Shown here piece after piece: positions 1-8,028 of a stretch of DNA of 64,000 nt. Within the stretch, counting starts at the first letter, position 1, and each line of letters begins with the position of its first letter. Below the pieces are notes generated by a model. It was not told the DNA's origin. It saw nothing but the letters and a program-made list of their open reading frames with translations, and did no database searches. This DNA comes from Bacillota bacterium (GTDB lineage Bacteria > Bacillota > Limnochordia > Darwinibacteriales > JAAYFS01): NCBI GenBank assembly GCA_012728115.1, contig JAAYFS010000052.1, forward strand, positions 1 to 64,000, read 5' to 3'. The position numbers were made by a program, and so were the translations under genes.

Positions 1-37
1 CTATACAAGTACGTATGGGAATATGTTTTTTTTTCAT
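1..37 (-). CDS. rnpM: YlxR/RnpM family RNA-binding protein, N-terminal fragment (cut by left edge)
   Basis: Only the first twelve codons lie in the window. They read MKKKHIPIRTCI, which matches the usual opening of the YlxR (DUF448, now RnpM) family, where an Arg-x-Cys motif follows a short basic start. The ATG is at 37-35, nine bases after the nusA stop, with a GGTGGTGG stretch upstream as a possible ribosome binding site. Position directly after nusA is the conserved place for this gene in Bacillota. A run of nine A residues follows the ATG. In B. subtilis the protein modulates RNase P; the rest of the gene is not visible, so the call rests on the start and the location. Confidence 0.72.
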   Translation of the reverse strand, partial: MKKKHIPIRTCI

Positions 38-45
38 ACCACCAC

Positions 46-1593
46 CTACTCACCTTCCGAATCGAAGTTAAAATCCCCAAGGTCTAATTGAGATAAATCA
101 GTAAGAACTTTTTCTTCCTTCTTCTTTTTCGACTTTTTGCCAGTACTTTCTCTGGTTTTGTCCTTGCTTTCTTGTTCTTGGTCTAATGATTTAGTTGTTA
201 ACGAACCAAATCGTTCTTCCCAACTCTTTCTTTTCTTGACATTCGTAATTAAGGAGATGTCCTCAACCACGCCTTTTTCTTTACTTGCTTCAAGCTCATC
301 CTCTTCTTCTTTTTCAACACTCACCGTTTCTTCTCCTACTTCTGCATCATCTTCAACTATACCATCTACGACAATATCAGTTACTAAAGCAACTGCATCG
401 GTGTGCTTGGTTTCATCAATTTCTTGAAACTCTTGAATTTCTTGTACAGCGACAATGTCATCAGCGAGTTCATCTACTGTATCTTCGACTACATTATGAT
501 CAACTTGATCCGTTTCTAATTCTTCCACTAAACTTACCTGGAACTCGGGGAGATCTTTTGCTTGTGTTTCACTCTTAATATCGATCTTCCAACCTGTTAA
601 CCGTGCCGCAAGTCTAGCGTTTTGCCCTTCCTTACCGATAGCCAAAGATAGTTGATCATCAGGTACAACAGTTCGTGCAGTTTTATTCTCTTCATCTAAA
701 ATAACAGTAAGTACTTTAGCTGGACTAAGTGCATTAGCAATAAACACCTTCTCATCAGGTACCCATTTTATGATATCGATTTTTTCGCCATTTAGTTCAG
801 AGACAATCGCTTGCACTCTGATTCCTTTAGCGCCAACACAGGCACCGACAGGATCGATTGCTTCATCTCTGCTATAAACTGCTACTTTAGATCGATAGCC
901 AGCTTCTCTAGCAACGGATTTAATTTCTACTTCCCCACTATGAATCTCTGGCACCTCTAACTCAAATAGTCCTTTAAGTAATCCTGGATGAGTGCGTGAT
1001 AAGAAAACTTGTGGTCCTTTGGTGCTTTGTTTAACTTCATTGATGTAGAATTTTAATCTAGTATTATGCACATATTCTTCGTGTGGAATTTGTTCGCTCA
1101 TCGGTAATACCGCTTCTACCCGATCTAGATCAACAATAACATTCCTGTACTCCTGGCGTTGAATTAAACCCGTAACAACATCGCCTTCTCTATTTGAATA
1201 CTCATCATACACCATGGAGCGTTCGGCTTCACGGATCCTTTGGATCACCACTTGCTTTGCAGTCTGTGCTGCTATTCTACCAAAATCCTTAGGCGTCACT
1301 TCGATTTCGACTATATCACCTAATGCATAATTTAGGTCGATTTCTTTCGCAGCAACTTCATCGATCTCCAACGCTGGATCGGTTACTTCTTCAACGACCG
1401 TTCTTCGTGAAAATACGCGAATATCGCCAGTTTGATCATTCAAATCAACCCTTACATTCATAGCTGAACCTGATCCGTAGTTCCGCTTATATGCAGAGAC
1501 TATCGCAACTTCGATCGCCTCAAGCAAGATTTCTTTAGAAATACCTCGCTCCTTCTCAAGATCTGTCAGTGCCCCAATTAACTCCAAATTCAT
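46..1593 (-). CDS. nusA: Transcription termination/antitermination factor NusA with long acidic C-terminal extension
   Basis: NusA binds RNA polymerase and nascent RNA, and controls pausing, termination and antitermination. The N-terminal domain covers roughly residues 1-130. The S1 domain lies near 135-200. KH1 carries GAKG near 256-259, and KH2 contains AIGKEGQNARLAARLTGW near 320-337. The conserved part ends near residue 350. About 165 further residues follow, first very acidic (360-445) and then highly charged with a Lys-rich stretch, ending in a short acidic segment. B. subtilis NusA has only about 371 residues, so this tail is an addition. I chose the ATG at 1593, nine bases after AGGAGG, rather than the TTG two codons upstream. 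The gene follows rimP by about 20 bases and precedes rnpM, as in other Bacillota. Confidence 0.97.
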   Translation of the reverse strand: MNLELIGALTDLEKERGISKEILLEAIEVAIVSAYKRNYGSGSAMNVRVDLNDQTGDIRVFSRRTVVEEVTDPALEIDEVAAKEIDLNYALGDIVEIEVTPKDFGRIAAQTAKQVVIQRIREAERSMVYDEYSNREGDVVTGLIQRQEYRNVIVDLDRVEAVLPMSEQIPHEEYVHNTRLKFYINEVKQSTKGPQVFLSRTHPGLLKGLFELEVPEIHSGEVEIKSVAREAGYRSKVAVYSRDEAIDPVGACVGAKGIRVQAIVSELNGEKIDIIKWVPDEKVFIANALSPAKVLTVILDEENKTARTVVPDDQLSLAIGKEGQNARLAARLTGWKIDIKSETQAKDLPEFQVSLVEELETDQVDHNVVEDTVDELADDIVAVQEIQEFQEIDETKHTDAVALVTDIVVDGIVEDDAEVGEETVSVEKEEEDELEASKEKGVVEDISLITNVKKRKSWEERFGSLTTKSLDQEQESKDKTRESTGKKSKKKKEEKVLTDLSQLDLGDFNFDSEGE

Positions 1594-1616
1594 TCCCAAT
1601 TTCCTCCTGTTTGTTC

Positions 1617-2078
1617 CTAAAACTCAATGGCAAGCCGTGCCTTAGCAATTTTCTCTAAGGGGATATCGACTAGCTCACCATTAATTTTTAGCCTAACAAC
1701 ATTATCTTCTAATCCAAGTAATATCCCCTCAAATTCTTTTTTGGAATTGATGGGCGAGTACGTTCTCACATTGACTAATCGGCCAGCAAAACGAACATAA
1801 TCTTGTTCTTTCTTAAGTGGCCTTTCCAATCCTGGAGAAGAAACCTCTAAAGTATAACTGCCAGGAATCGGATCCACTTCATCCAGAACTTCATTAAGTG
1901 CATCGTTTATTTCACTACAATCGTCAAGGTCAACTCCCCCTGGCTTATCTATATACACTCGAAGGACCCATTGTGAACCCTCCTTCACATATTCGACATC
2001 TACAATCTCTTTATCAGTTGAAGCAACCACTTTTTGCGCCAAAGATATAACTAATTGTTCAATCTGATTTCTACTCAA
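1617..2078 (-). CDS. rimP: Ribosome maturation factor RimP
   Basis: RimP assists maturation of the 30S ribosomal subunit. The 153-residue length is normal. The N-terminal domain carries the family signature around DVEYVKEGSQWVLRVYID, DLDDCSEINDALNEVLD and YTLEVSSPGLERPLKKEQD, followed by a C-terminal SH3-like domain. The start is TTG at 2078, seven bases after GGGGGGA. The gene is first in a rimP-nusA-rnpM operon. Its leader of about 100 bases contains a hairpin and T-tract described separately, so expression is probably attenuated. Confidence 0.95.
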   Translation of the reverse strand: MSRNQIEQLVISLAQKVVASTDKEIVDVEYVKEGSQWVLRVYIDKPGGVDLDDCSEINDALNEVLDEVDPIPGSYTLEVSSPGLERPLKKEQDYVRFAGRLVNVRTYSPINSKKEFEGILLGLEDNVVRLKINGELVDIPLEKIAKARLAIEF

Positions 2079-2110
2079 AGGTTTATCCCCCCGCTTGGAT
2101 GTTATTGTTC

Positions 2111-2150
2111 AGAAAAAATACGACAAAAGAGTGGGCGGGACCCACTCTTT
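2111..2150 (-). terminator. Leader hairpin with T-tract upstream of rimP (terminator or attenuator)
   Basis: A perfect 10-bp stem (2126-2135 with 2141-2150, 5-base loop) is followed on the minus strand by TTTTGTCGTATTTTTT. It lies about 40 bases before the rimP start and downstream of a good promoter (2186-2214). It can therefore stop both transcripts from the upstream MutS-like gene and those started for rimP-nusA. The U-tract is interrupted, as in weak terminators helped by NusA. In B. subtilis a NusA-dependent leader terminator feeds back on this operon; the same role here is inferred. Confidence 0.8.
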
Positions 2151-2185
2151 ACTTCGTTTAGGCGTAGTTATTATTCCCTAAATAT

Positions 2186-2214
2186 AGTGTAACACAATTA
2201 AGTGTTTCTGACAA
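2186..2214 (-). promoter_or_regulatory. Sigma-A-type promoter for rimP-nusA
   Basis: On the minus strand TTGTCA (-35, 2214-2209) and TACACT (-10, 2191-2186) are separated by exactly 17 bases. Transcription would start near 2179 and run through the leader hairpin before rimP. Nothing else coding lies between 2079 and 2236. Confidence 0.65.
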
Positions 2215-2236
2215 GTCTGGAAACCATTTCCTTCTA

Positions 2237-3964
2237 TCAGCTAGTAGCCTTCTTTACGATCTCAGGTGGATACCCCAAGTATTCTAGCAATGCTAATGCA
2301 TTGCTTGTTGTAGAAGGACCGTCCTTTAACCGATAATCAAACTCCAACCCTTGAGAACCGACCTTTTCTGAAAAGTGATAGTTTATGTAGCAGTCTGCCA
2401 GAATCTCGGTTAATTCTAGGTCATGAGTTGCAACCAAAACAATTGCATTTCTCCTGGATACGTACCGCAATACATTTACATTTGCTGTTAAACGCTCTGA
2501 AGAATTAGTTCCCCTAAACAACTCATCATAAATACAAAGACTGAGTCGGTTCGGATTCAACTTCTCTATAGTTCGTAGAACCGAAAGTGCTTCAACCAAG
2601 TAGTAACTTTGACCTTCGATTATGTTATCTGAACGACCGATCGAAGTAATCACCTGTAAAAACGGCGAACAATATTCACGGGCATGACAAGTGAATATTG
2701 TTTGGGCAAAAACGGCATTTACTCCCATGGTTCTCAGAAAAGTTGATTTCCCTGACATGTTTGAACCAGTGATTAATATCCCGTGATTTTTAATAGTTAA
2801 GGAATTACAGACTGGTTCCTTCAACAATGGATGATAAAAATCGTTGGCCTTTAGAATCATGCTCTTTTCACTTTCATCATTAGCGAAAACTGGAAGGGAA
2901 TAAAACTCTAGTCCTTCTCGATAAGACGCTACCGCTTGGAGTGCATCTAGCTCGCTAATTACTAGGTATAACTCTTGCAACGTTTCTCTATTTTTTTCAA
3001 TAAAACCAAGTGCTTTGTAAAAGGCACGAACTTCTGACAGAAAGAGGATACTGACGTATTGCCATAAAACCCCAAGGTACGGATCTCCAGATTCAAGTCC
3101 GACCAAGAAAACAATCCTCGAATACTTTCCTACTGAATGAATGATTTTTTTGAGCTTTTTTTGTTCTGCTTCCAGTCCATGTATCCGCTTTTTGGTTAGT
3201 AGCTTGCCAATATAAACCAAACGGCTTAGTGCTTTTATCGTTTCAAAATGATATTGGTTACGTTTCTGCTCTCTAAAATGCAAATACATGTTGATACTAA
3301 ACCCTATGCTTAAAAACGCGATTATTCCTTTTGGGGAAACGAAAGCTAATAGTAAGACTCCGATAATCATAGCAAGGAATAGGGCACTAAAAAACCAAGC
3401 ATACTTAGGTTTTTTAAGCGCTTTGTCTTCCCAAAGTAGTGAGGGGATCGCCCAACCAAAATCGTTACCGAACTTACCCAAAGCAATTTGCACTTGCTCC
3501 CTGATCTCTTTTTGTTCTTGAAATAAAGAGATTAGACGATTCCTTTCTTGAAGCTTCTTTTGAGAAAAAAGAAGATTTCTAAGCATTACATACAGTTTCT
3601 GGCTTCCAGGATAAGTTAAAGTTCGATCGACACGAGCATAAACCTCATCCATGTTAAGATCTTGCCATGTTCGATCATCTAGGCGAAATCCATCCTCAAC
3701 CTTGCTGAGGTCAAAGTATAAACGAATCTTAGCAAAATCTCTTTTCTTTTGTTTGTTCTTCCCCCACTGAATCCTAAGCTCATCCACTAGCTTTAGATGA
3801 CTGTACTTTTTAAAAAGGAAGAAAGCTAGGAGCGTGAAAAAGAACGCCGGAATAACTAAATACCAATACTCTTTTGCTACTTGTTGTCCTAATCCTACCG
3901 CGAAATAAAAGAATAGAATGGCCAATCCGATCGCAACGTAACTTCCCCATTTATACCTTCTCAT
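2237..3964 (-). CDS. Membrane-anchored MutS-family (MutS domain V) ATPase
   Basis: The C-terminal third is a MutS-type ATPase domain. Walker A is GSNMSGKST at about residues 400-408, the Walker B strand and acid are LCIYDE near 476-481, and THD (near 513) follows a hydrophobic strand. The mismatch-recognition and connector domains of true MutS are absent. Instead there are predicted membrane segments near residues 10-26, 34-51 and 190-228, with a helical lever-like region between about 230 and 370. It therefore belongs to the poorly characterised membrane-bound MutS homologues of Bacillota, not to MutS1 or MutS2. It starts 12 bases after polC, so the two are very likely co-transcribed. Its substrate is unknown to me. 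The Walker A and B motifs look intact. Confidence 0.85.
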   Translation of the reverse strand: MRRYKWGSYVAIGLAILFFYFAVGLGQQVAKEYWYLVIPAFFFTLLAFFLFKKYSHLKLVDELRIQWGKNKQKKRDFAKIRLYFDLSKVEDGFRLDDRTWQDLNMDEVYARVDRTLTYPGSQKLYVMLRNLLFSQKKLQERNRLISLFQEQKEIREQVQIALGKFGNDFGWAIPSLLWEDKALKKPKYAWFFSALFLAMIIGVLLLAFVSPKGIIAFLSIGFSINMYLHFREQKRNQYHFETIKALSRLVYIGKLLTKKRIHGLEAEQKKLKKIIHSVGKYSRIVFLVGLESGDPYLGVLWQYVSILFLSEVRAFYKALGFIEKNRETLQELYLVISELDALQAVASYREGLEFYSLPVFANDESEKSMILKANDFYHPLLKEPVCNSLTIKNHGILITGSNMSGKSTFLRTMGVNAVFAQTIFTCHAREYCSPFLQVITSIGRSDNIIEGQSYYLVEALSVLRTIEKLNPNRLSLCIYDELFRGTNSSERLTANVNVLRYVSRRNAIVLVATHDLELTEILADCYINYHFSEKVGSQGLEFDYRLKDGPSTTSNALALLEYLGYPPEIVKKATS

Positions 3965-3976
3965 CTTAGCCCCTCA

Positions 3977-6900
3977 CTAAAATAGAGTTAACTGGTTGGT
4001 TTCATTCATTCCATCGAGACAACCATGTAACCTCAGCGCTTCGATCACTGTCTTGGAAACTCTACTTCTCAACCTTAGATCTTCAATCGATGAAAACTCT
4101 CCTTCTTTTCGCGCGGTCACGATCGATTCGGCTGCGTTGATTCCAACCCCCTGTAACGAAGCGAGAGGTGGTAACAGAGTCCTATCTTCTAGAATCTTAA
4201 AATATCTTTGATCCGAACGATATAGATCAATCGGTGCAAATCTAATCCCTCGTACATACGCTTCGATTACCACATCTAAAATTTCTTCAACTTTTCTTTC
4301 CTTAACCGTTGCTTCATTTCCTTTTTCTCTAAGTTCTTCTTTAAAACGCCGTACCATACTTTCCCCTTGAACGATCATCTGTGCATCAAAGTTTTCAATT
4401 TCCATTGAAAAGAAAGTTGCATAAAATGCTTCGGGATGATGAACTTTAAAATAAGCAATTCGTATAGCAGAAAGAACATACGCTACAGCATGCGCCTTAG
4501 GAAACAAGTACTTGATTTTATTACACGAATCGATATACCAATCAGGAACATCAAACTGCTTCATCAAGCTGATATCTTGATCGGTCAATCCTCTGCCTTT
4601 GCGCACTTGTTCCATGATCCTAAAAGCATCGCTCGGCTCCAAACCTTTAGCGATCAAATAGGTCATAATATCATCTCGACAAGCGATAACGCTTGAGAAA
4701 TCAACCACTTTATTCCGAATCAGTTCTTGTGCGTTGTTCAACCATACGTCGGTCCCATGCGACAATCCACTGATCGAGATCAACTCACCGATGGTTTTTG
4801 GCCTGGTATCGATCAGCATCTGCCTGACAAACGACGTGCCGAACTCAGGGATTCCATAAGTTCCAACTGGCGTACCTATTTGTTCCTCGGTTACCGCTAA
4901 AGCATCTAGACCAGAAAAAATGCTTAGGGTTTTTGGGTCATCCAATGGTACTTCGGACATCGAGATACCTGTAAAATCTTCCAATATCTTTAACATAGTT
5001 GGACTAGTATGCCCTAGGTTGTCCAACTTCACTAAACTATCGTGAATATAATCATACTCAAAGTGAGTTGTAACCGTCCCACTCGAAGGATCATTTGCGG
5101 GATACTGAATCGGGGTAAAATCATAAATGTCCCGATCAGCGGGCACAACGATCATTCCACCAGGGTGTTGTCCCGTGGTTCGTTTGACTCCAACGATCTT
5201 TTTCACCAACCGATTGATTTCGGCATTACTTCTAGTTCCCCCAGTTTGCTCCAAGTATTTCATTACAAACCCGTATGCAGTTTTATCAGCGATCGTTCCG
5301 ATCGTACCTGCCCGAAATACTTTATCTGCACCAAAGAAATCTTCAGTGAATTTATTGATCTGACCTTGGAACTCTCCGCTGAAATTAAGATCGATATCTG
5401 GTACCTTGTCACCATGGAAACCCATGAAAACTTCAAACGGAATATTATACCCTTCCTTAATTAATGGAGTGTTACAACTAGGACAATCTTTTCTTGGTAA
5501 ATCCAAGCCACAATTGAGTGATGAATCATGTATAAATTCAGTCCACTTACAGTTCGGGCAAATATAATGAGGAATTAATGGATTTACTTCGGTAATATTG
5601 CACATTGTCGCGACTAAACTTGAACCAACCGAACCCCTTGAGCCAACCGAATATCCATTATCCAAAGATTCCTTAACCAAAATATGCGCAGTCCAATACA
5701 ACGAAGCATAACCGTTGCCAATAATAGCTTTAAGCTCTCTTTCAAGCCGATTTTTAACCAATTCGGGCAATGGATCCCCATAAATCTGATGGGCAGTGCG
5801 ATATGTTAGTTCCCGTACTTTTTCTTCCGCTCCTTCAATAATCGGTGGATGCAATCCTTGCGGTATCGGAACTAAGTCCTCTACTTCACTAGCGATCGCT
5901 CTTGGGTTTTCAACCACCACTTTATACGCAAGCTCACTTCCAAGATAACTAAACTCCTCAAGCATTTCATCGGTTGTTCGAAAATACAGAGGTGCTTGGC
6001 GTTCCGCATCATCATATCCTTGACCAGCCTGCAAAATACGGCGATAAAATTCATCTTCTGGATGAAGGAAATGAACGTCACCTGTGGCCATAACTGGGCG
6101 ATCCAGTTTTTCGCCTAATCGGCAGATCTCTAGATTAATCCTTTTTAAATCCTCCTGATTTTTAACATATTCTGTACCGATCAAGAACTCATTATTACCC
6201 AACGGTTGGATCTCTAGATAGTCATAGTAAGCAGCGATTTTTTCGCGATTTGGATCATTTCGTAAAACTGCTTGATACAACTCCCCTGCTTCACAAGCAG
6301 AACCAACGATTAAACCTTGGCGATGTTCGTCCAAGACTTTTCTGGGAATGCGAGGACGATAATAGAAATGTTTTAAATGCGAAATCGAAACCAACTTGTA
6401 TAAATTCTTTAAACCCTGTTTATTTTTAGCAATCAATACAATATGGTAGGAATAATCCTTTTCTTCATCAAGCAAGTAACCTTCTAAACCATAAAGTATT
6501 TTTATTCCATGTTTTTTTCCAACAAAGTATGCTTTCGGGAACGCTTGAACCACACCGTGGTCAGTAATCGCTATCGCTTCATGGCCCCATTTTGCCGCTT
6601 GAGCGATTGCGTCTTCAATATCCAGTAGTCCATCCATGCTACTCATCTTAGTATGTAAATGAAACTCAACTCGTTTTTCCTTTGCATCATCAGTCCTTTC
6701 GGGAGGGCTTTCAATTTGGTTGATTTGTTGTACCATCATCGATAATTCGCCCTCGTAGGCCTGGTATTGAATATTTCCCTTAATTCTAAACCAATGACCT
6801 TCTGTTACATCTGGAAGATCTTCGCTTGAATCAACAAATAACTTACACGTAATCGAATCCGTTCTATCATAGATATCGAAAGTAAGTAATGTCTTTCCTG

Positions 6901-7354
6901 TACGTGTCTGTCTAACTTCTTTAGCAATAATCTCGCCTTCGATAATGACTCCGCGTTCTTCTTCAAGAATTTCTTTAATAGCTATTGGCTCACCTTTGAT
7001 CGATGCATCTAATCGCCTCCTTCCACCATTTCGCCCACCGTTCTTGGGTTTTGGTTCTGGAGGTGGAGCCGAGACAGGACCAGGAAATTTTTTTACTACT
7101 TCTTCCATGTAATTATCACTTTCCCAAGCAAATTCCACCGAAACAATTTCTGGTATTTGAGCAATAATCTTTGCTTTCATTTCATCCCAAAAATAATCGG
7201 GTCCTTTCTTCGACCCTTTAAATGAAATAATCCATTGACGCTTCTGTGGATCCACTTGAATATGCTTGATCTCTAGCTCTTTTAGTAACGGATCTTGGGA
7301 TAAAGAAGTCAGAAGATCGTTATTATCTGGTTCAATGATAAAAACTGAAGGCAT
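3977..7354 (-). CDS. polC: DNA polymerase III PolC-type alpha subunit lacking the exonuclease insertion
   Basis: PolC is the replicative polymerase of Bacillota. Visible parts in order: N-terminal domain (1-90), a Pro/Gly-rich linker, an OB-fold (about 120-215), a PHP domain starting at FHLHTKMSSMDG (about 231-242), and the polymerase core. The core has GSRGSVGSS (about 571-579), the zinc-binding CPNC and CPSC pairs (about 599-627) and the catalytic PDIDLNFSGE (about 652-661). A C-terminal helix-hairpin-helix-like region follows. Usual PolC is about 1,400-1,450 residues with a DEDD exonuclease inserted in the PHP domain. Here EGYLLDEE (about 291-298) runs almost directly into YHIVLIAKNKQGLKNLYKL, so that insertion is entirely missing and the protein has 1,125 residues. 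The reading frame is continuous, so this is not a frameshift. The start has GAGGTGA upstream. Confidence 0.97.
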   Translation of the reverse strand: MPSVFIIEPDNNDLLTSLSQDPLLKELEIKHIQVDPQKRQWIISFKGSKKGPDYFWDEMKAKIIAQIPEIVSVEFAWESDNYMEEVVKKFPGPVSAPPPEPKPKNGGRNGGRRRLDASIKGEPIAIKEILEEERGVIIEGEIIAKEVRQTRTGKTLLTFDIYDRTDSITCKLFVDSSEDLPDVTEGHWFRIKGNIQYQAYEGELSMMVQQINQIESPPERTDDAKEKRVEFHLHTKMSSMDGLLDIEDAIAQAAKWGHEAIAITDHGVVQAFPKAYFVGKKHGIKILYGLEGYLLDEEKDYSYHIVLIAKNKQGLKNLYKLVSISHLKHFYYRPRIPRKVLDEHRQGLIVGSACEAGELYQAVLRNDPNREKIAAYYDYLEIQPLGNNEFLIGTEYVKNQEDLKRINLEICRLGEKLDRPVMATGDVHFLHPEDEFYRRILQAGQGYDDAERQAPLYFRTTDEMLEEFSYLGSELAYKVVVENPRAIASEVEDLVPIPQGLHPPIIEGAEEKVRELTYRTAHQIYGDPLPELVKNRLERELKAIIGNGYASLYWTAHILVKESLDNGYSVGSRGSVGSSLVATMCNITEVNPLIPHYICPNCKWTEFIHDSSLNCGLDLPRKDCPSCNTPLIKEGYNIPFEVFMGFHGDKVPDIDLNFSGEFQGQINKFTEDFFGADKVFRAGTIGTIADKTAYGFVMKYLEQTGGTRSNAEINRLVKKIVGVKRTTGQHPGGMIVVPADRDIYDFTPIQYPANDPSSGTVTTHFEYDYIHDSLVKLDNLGHTSPTMLKILEDFTGISMSEVPLDDPKTLSIFSGLDALAVTEEQIGTPVGTYGIPEFGTSFVRQMLIDTRPKTIGELISISGLSHGTDVWLNNAQELIRNKVVDFSSVIACRDDIMTYLIAKGLEPSDAFRIMEQVRKGRGLTDQDISLMKQFDVPDWYIDSCNKIKYLFPKAHAVAYVLSAIRIAYFKVHHPEAFYATFFSMEIENFDAQMIVQGESMVRRFKEELREKGNEATVKERKVEEILDVVIEAYVRGIRFAPIDLYRSDQRYFKILEDRTLLPPLASLQGVGINAAESIVTARKEGEFSSIEDLRLRSRVSKTVIEALRLHGCLDGMNETNQLTLF

Positions 7355-7362
7355 TTAGTATT

Positions 7363-7992
7363 TCACCTCACGTGCATTTCTCTAATGATCTCCCAATACA
7401 TCTTCATTCGCGCACAAAATCCTTTGACAAATCCCTGCTTTTCTTCTTTCATAACCTGTGATAAATCACTTAGATGAACCATAGTTACTACTTTATGATT
7501 TGAATCAGCATATCTGGACAGGGCAACTTCTATACCATATCTGGAATGCTCTACTTCAGGAACTTGCATGAACAGTTCTCGCTTAATTGCCCTTTGACCC
7601 GACAAAAACGGAGCGATTTTTTGCGCTAAATCTGTTGCAAATCTACCGTCCTCAAAAATCCCGACTGTCATATCTGCCTCCTCCTCTAAAACAGGGGCAA
7701 GTAGTTTTTCGATATGACCAGGATTAAGCCCAACTAAATCTGCATCAATGAACAAAAGAACATCTGCATCGGTTCGTTCCGCCCCGATTTTTAATGCTCC
7801 GCCTTTCCCAACGTTTTCATTTAATTCAATCACATTGACCGCATAGTTTCTTGATATAGCTGCAGTATTATCTGTGGAGCCGTCACTAACCACTATTACT
7901 TCATCCACGTTTGGACAATCTGTCAAGACTCGAAGAACTGTACCAATCGTAGCCTCTTCGTTATATGCTGGTACAATAGCCGTTACTTTCAT
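7363..7992 (-). CDS. Family 2 (GT-A fold) glycosyltransferase
   Basis: This 209-residue protein has the GT2 hallmarks. The opening VTAIVPAYNEEATIGTVL is the nucleotide-sugar binding strand and loop. VVSDGSTDNT follows near 36-45, then VGKGGALKIG near 62-71 and the metal-binding DAD near 83-85 (LLFIDADLVG). The pattern resembles short glycosyltransferases of the glucosyl-3-phosphoglycerate synthase or dolichyl-phosphate type, but the acceptor cannot be read from the sequence. No membrane segment is evident. It sits between ispG and polC, nine bases before the latter, where B. subtilis carries proS; this placement is unusual. Confidence 0.85.
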   Translation of the reverse strand: MKVTAIVPAYNEEATIGTVLRVLTDCPNVDEVIVVSDGSTDNTAAISRNYAVNVIELNENVGKGGALKIGAERTDADVLLFIDADLVGLNPGHIEKLLAPVLEEEADMTVGIFEDGRFATDLAQKIAPFLSGQRAIKRELFMQVPEVEHSRYGIEVALSRYADSNHKVVTMVHLSDLSQVMKEEKQGFVKGFCARMKMYWEIIREMHVR

Positions 7993-8028
7993 ACCTTCAT
8001 TCTCCTATCATGCAGGAATTACTAGAAA

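Noticed and set aside
137-578. Plus-strand open frames opposite the nusA tail
   Set aside because: Ser/Leu-rich antisense shadows of the acidic low-complexity region, with no ribosome binding site.
5042-5464. A 140-codon plus-strand frame inside polC
   Set aside because: It lies opposite conserved polC motifs and has no start signals or recognisable protein features.
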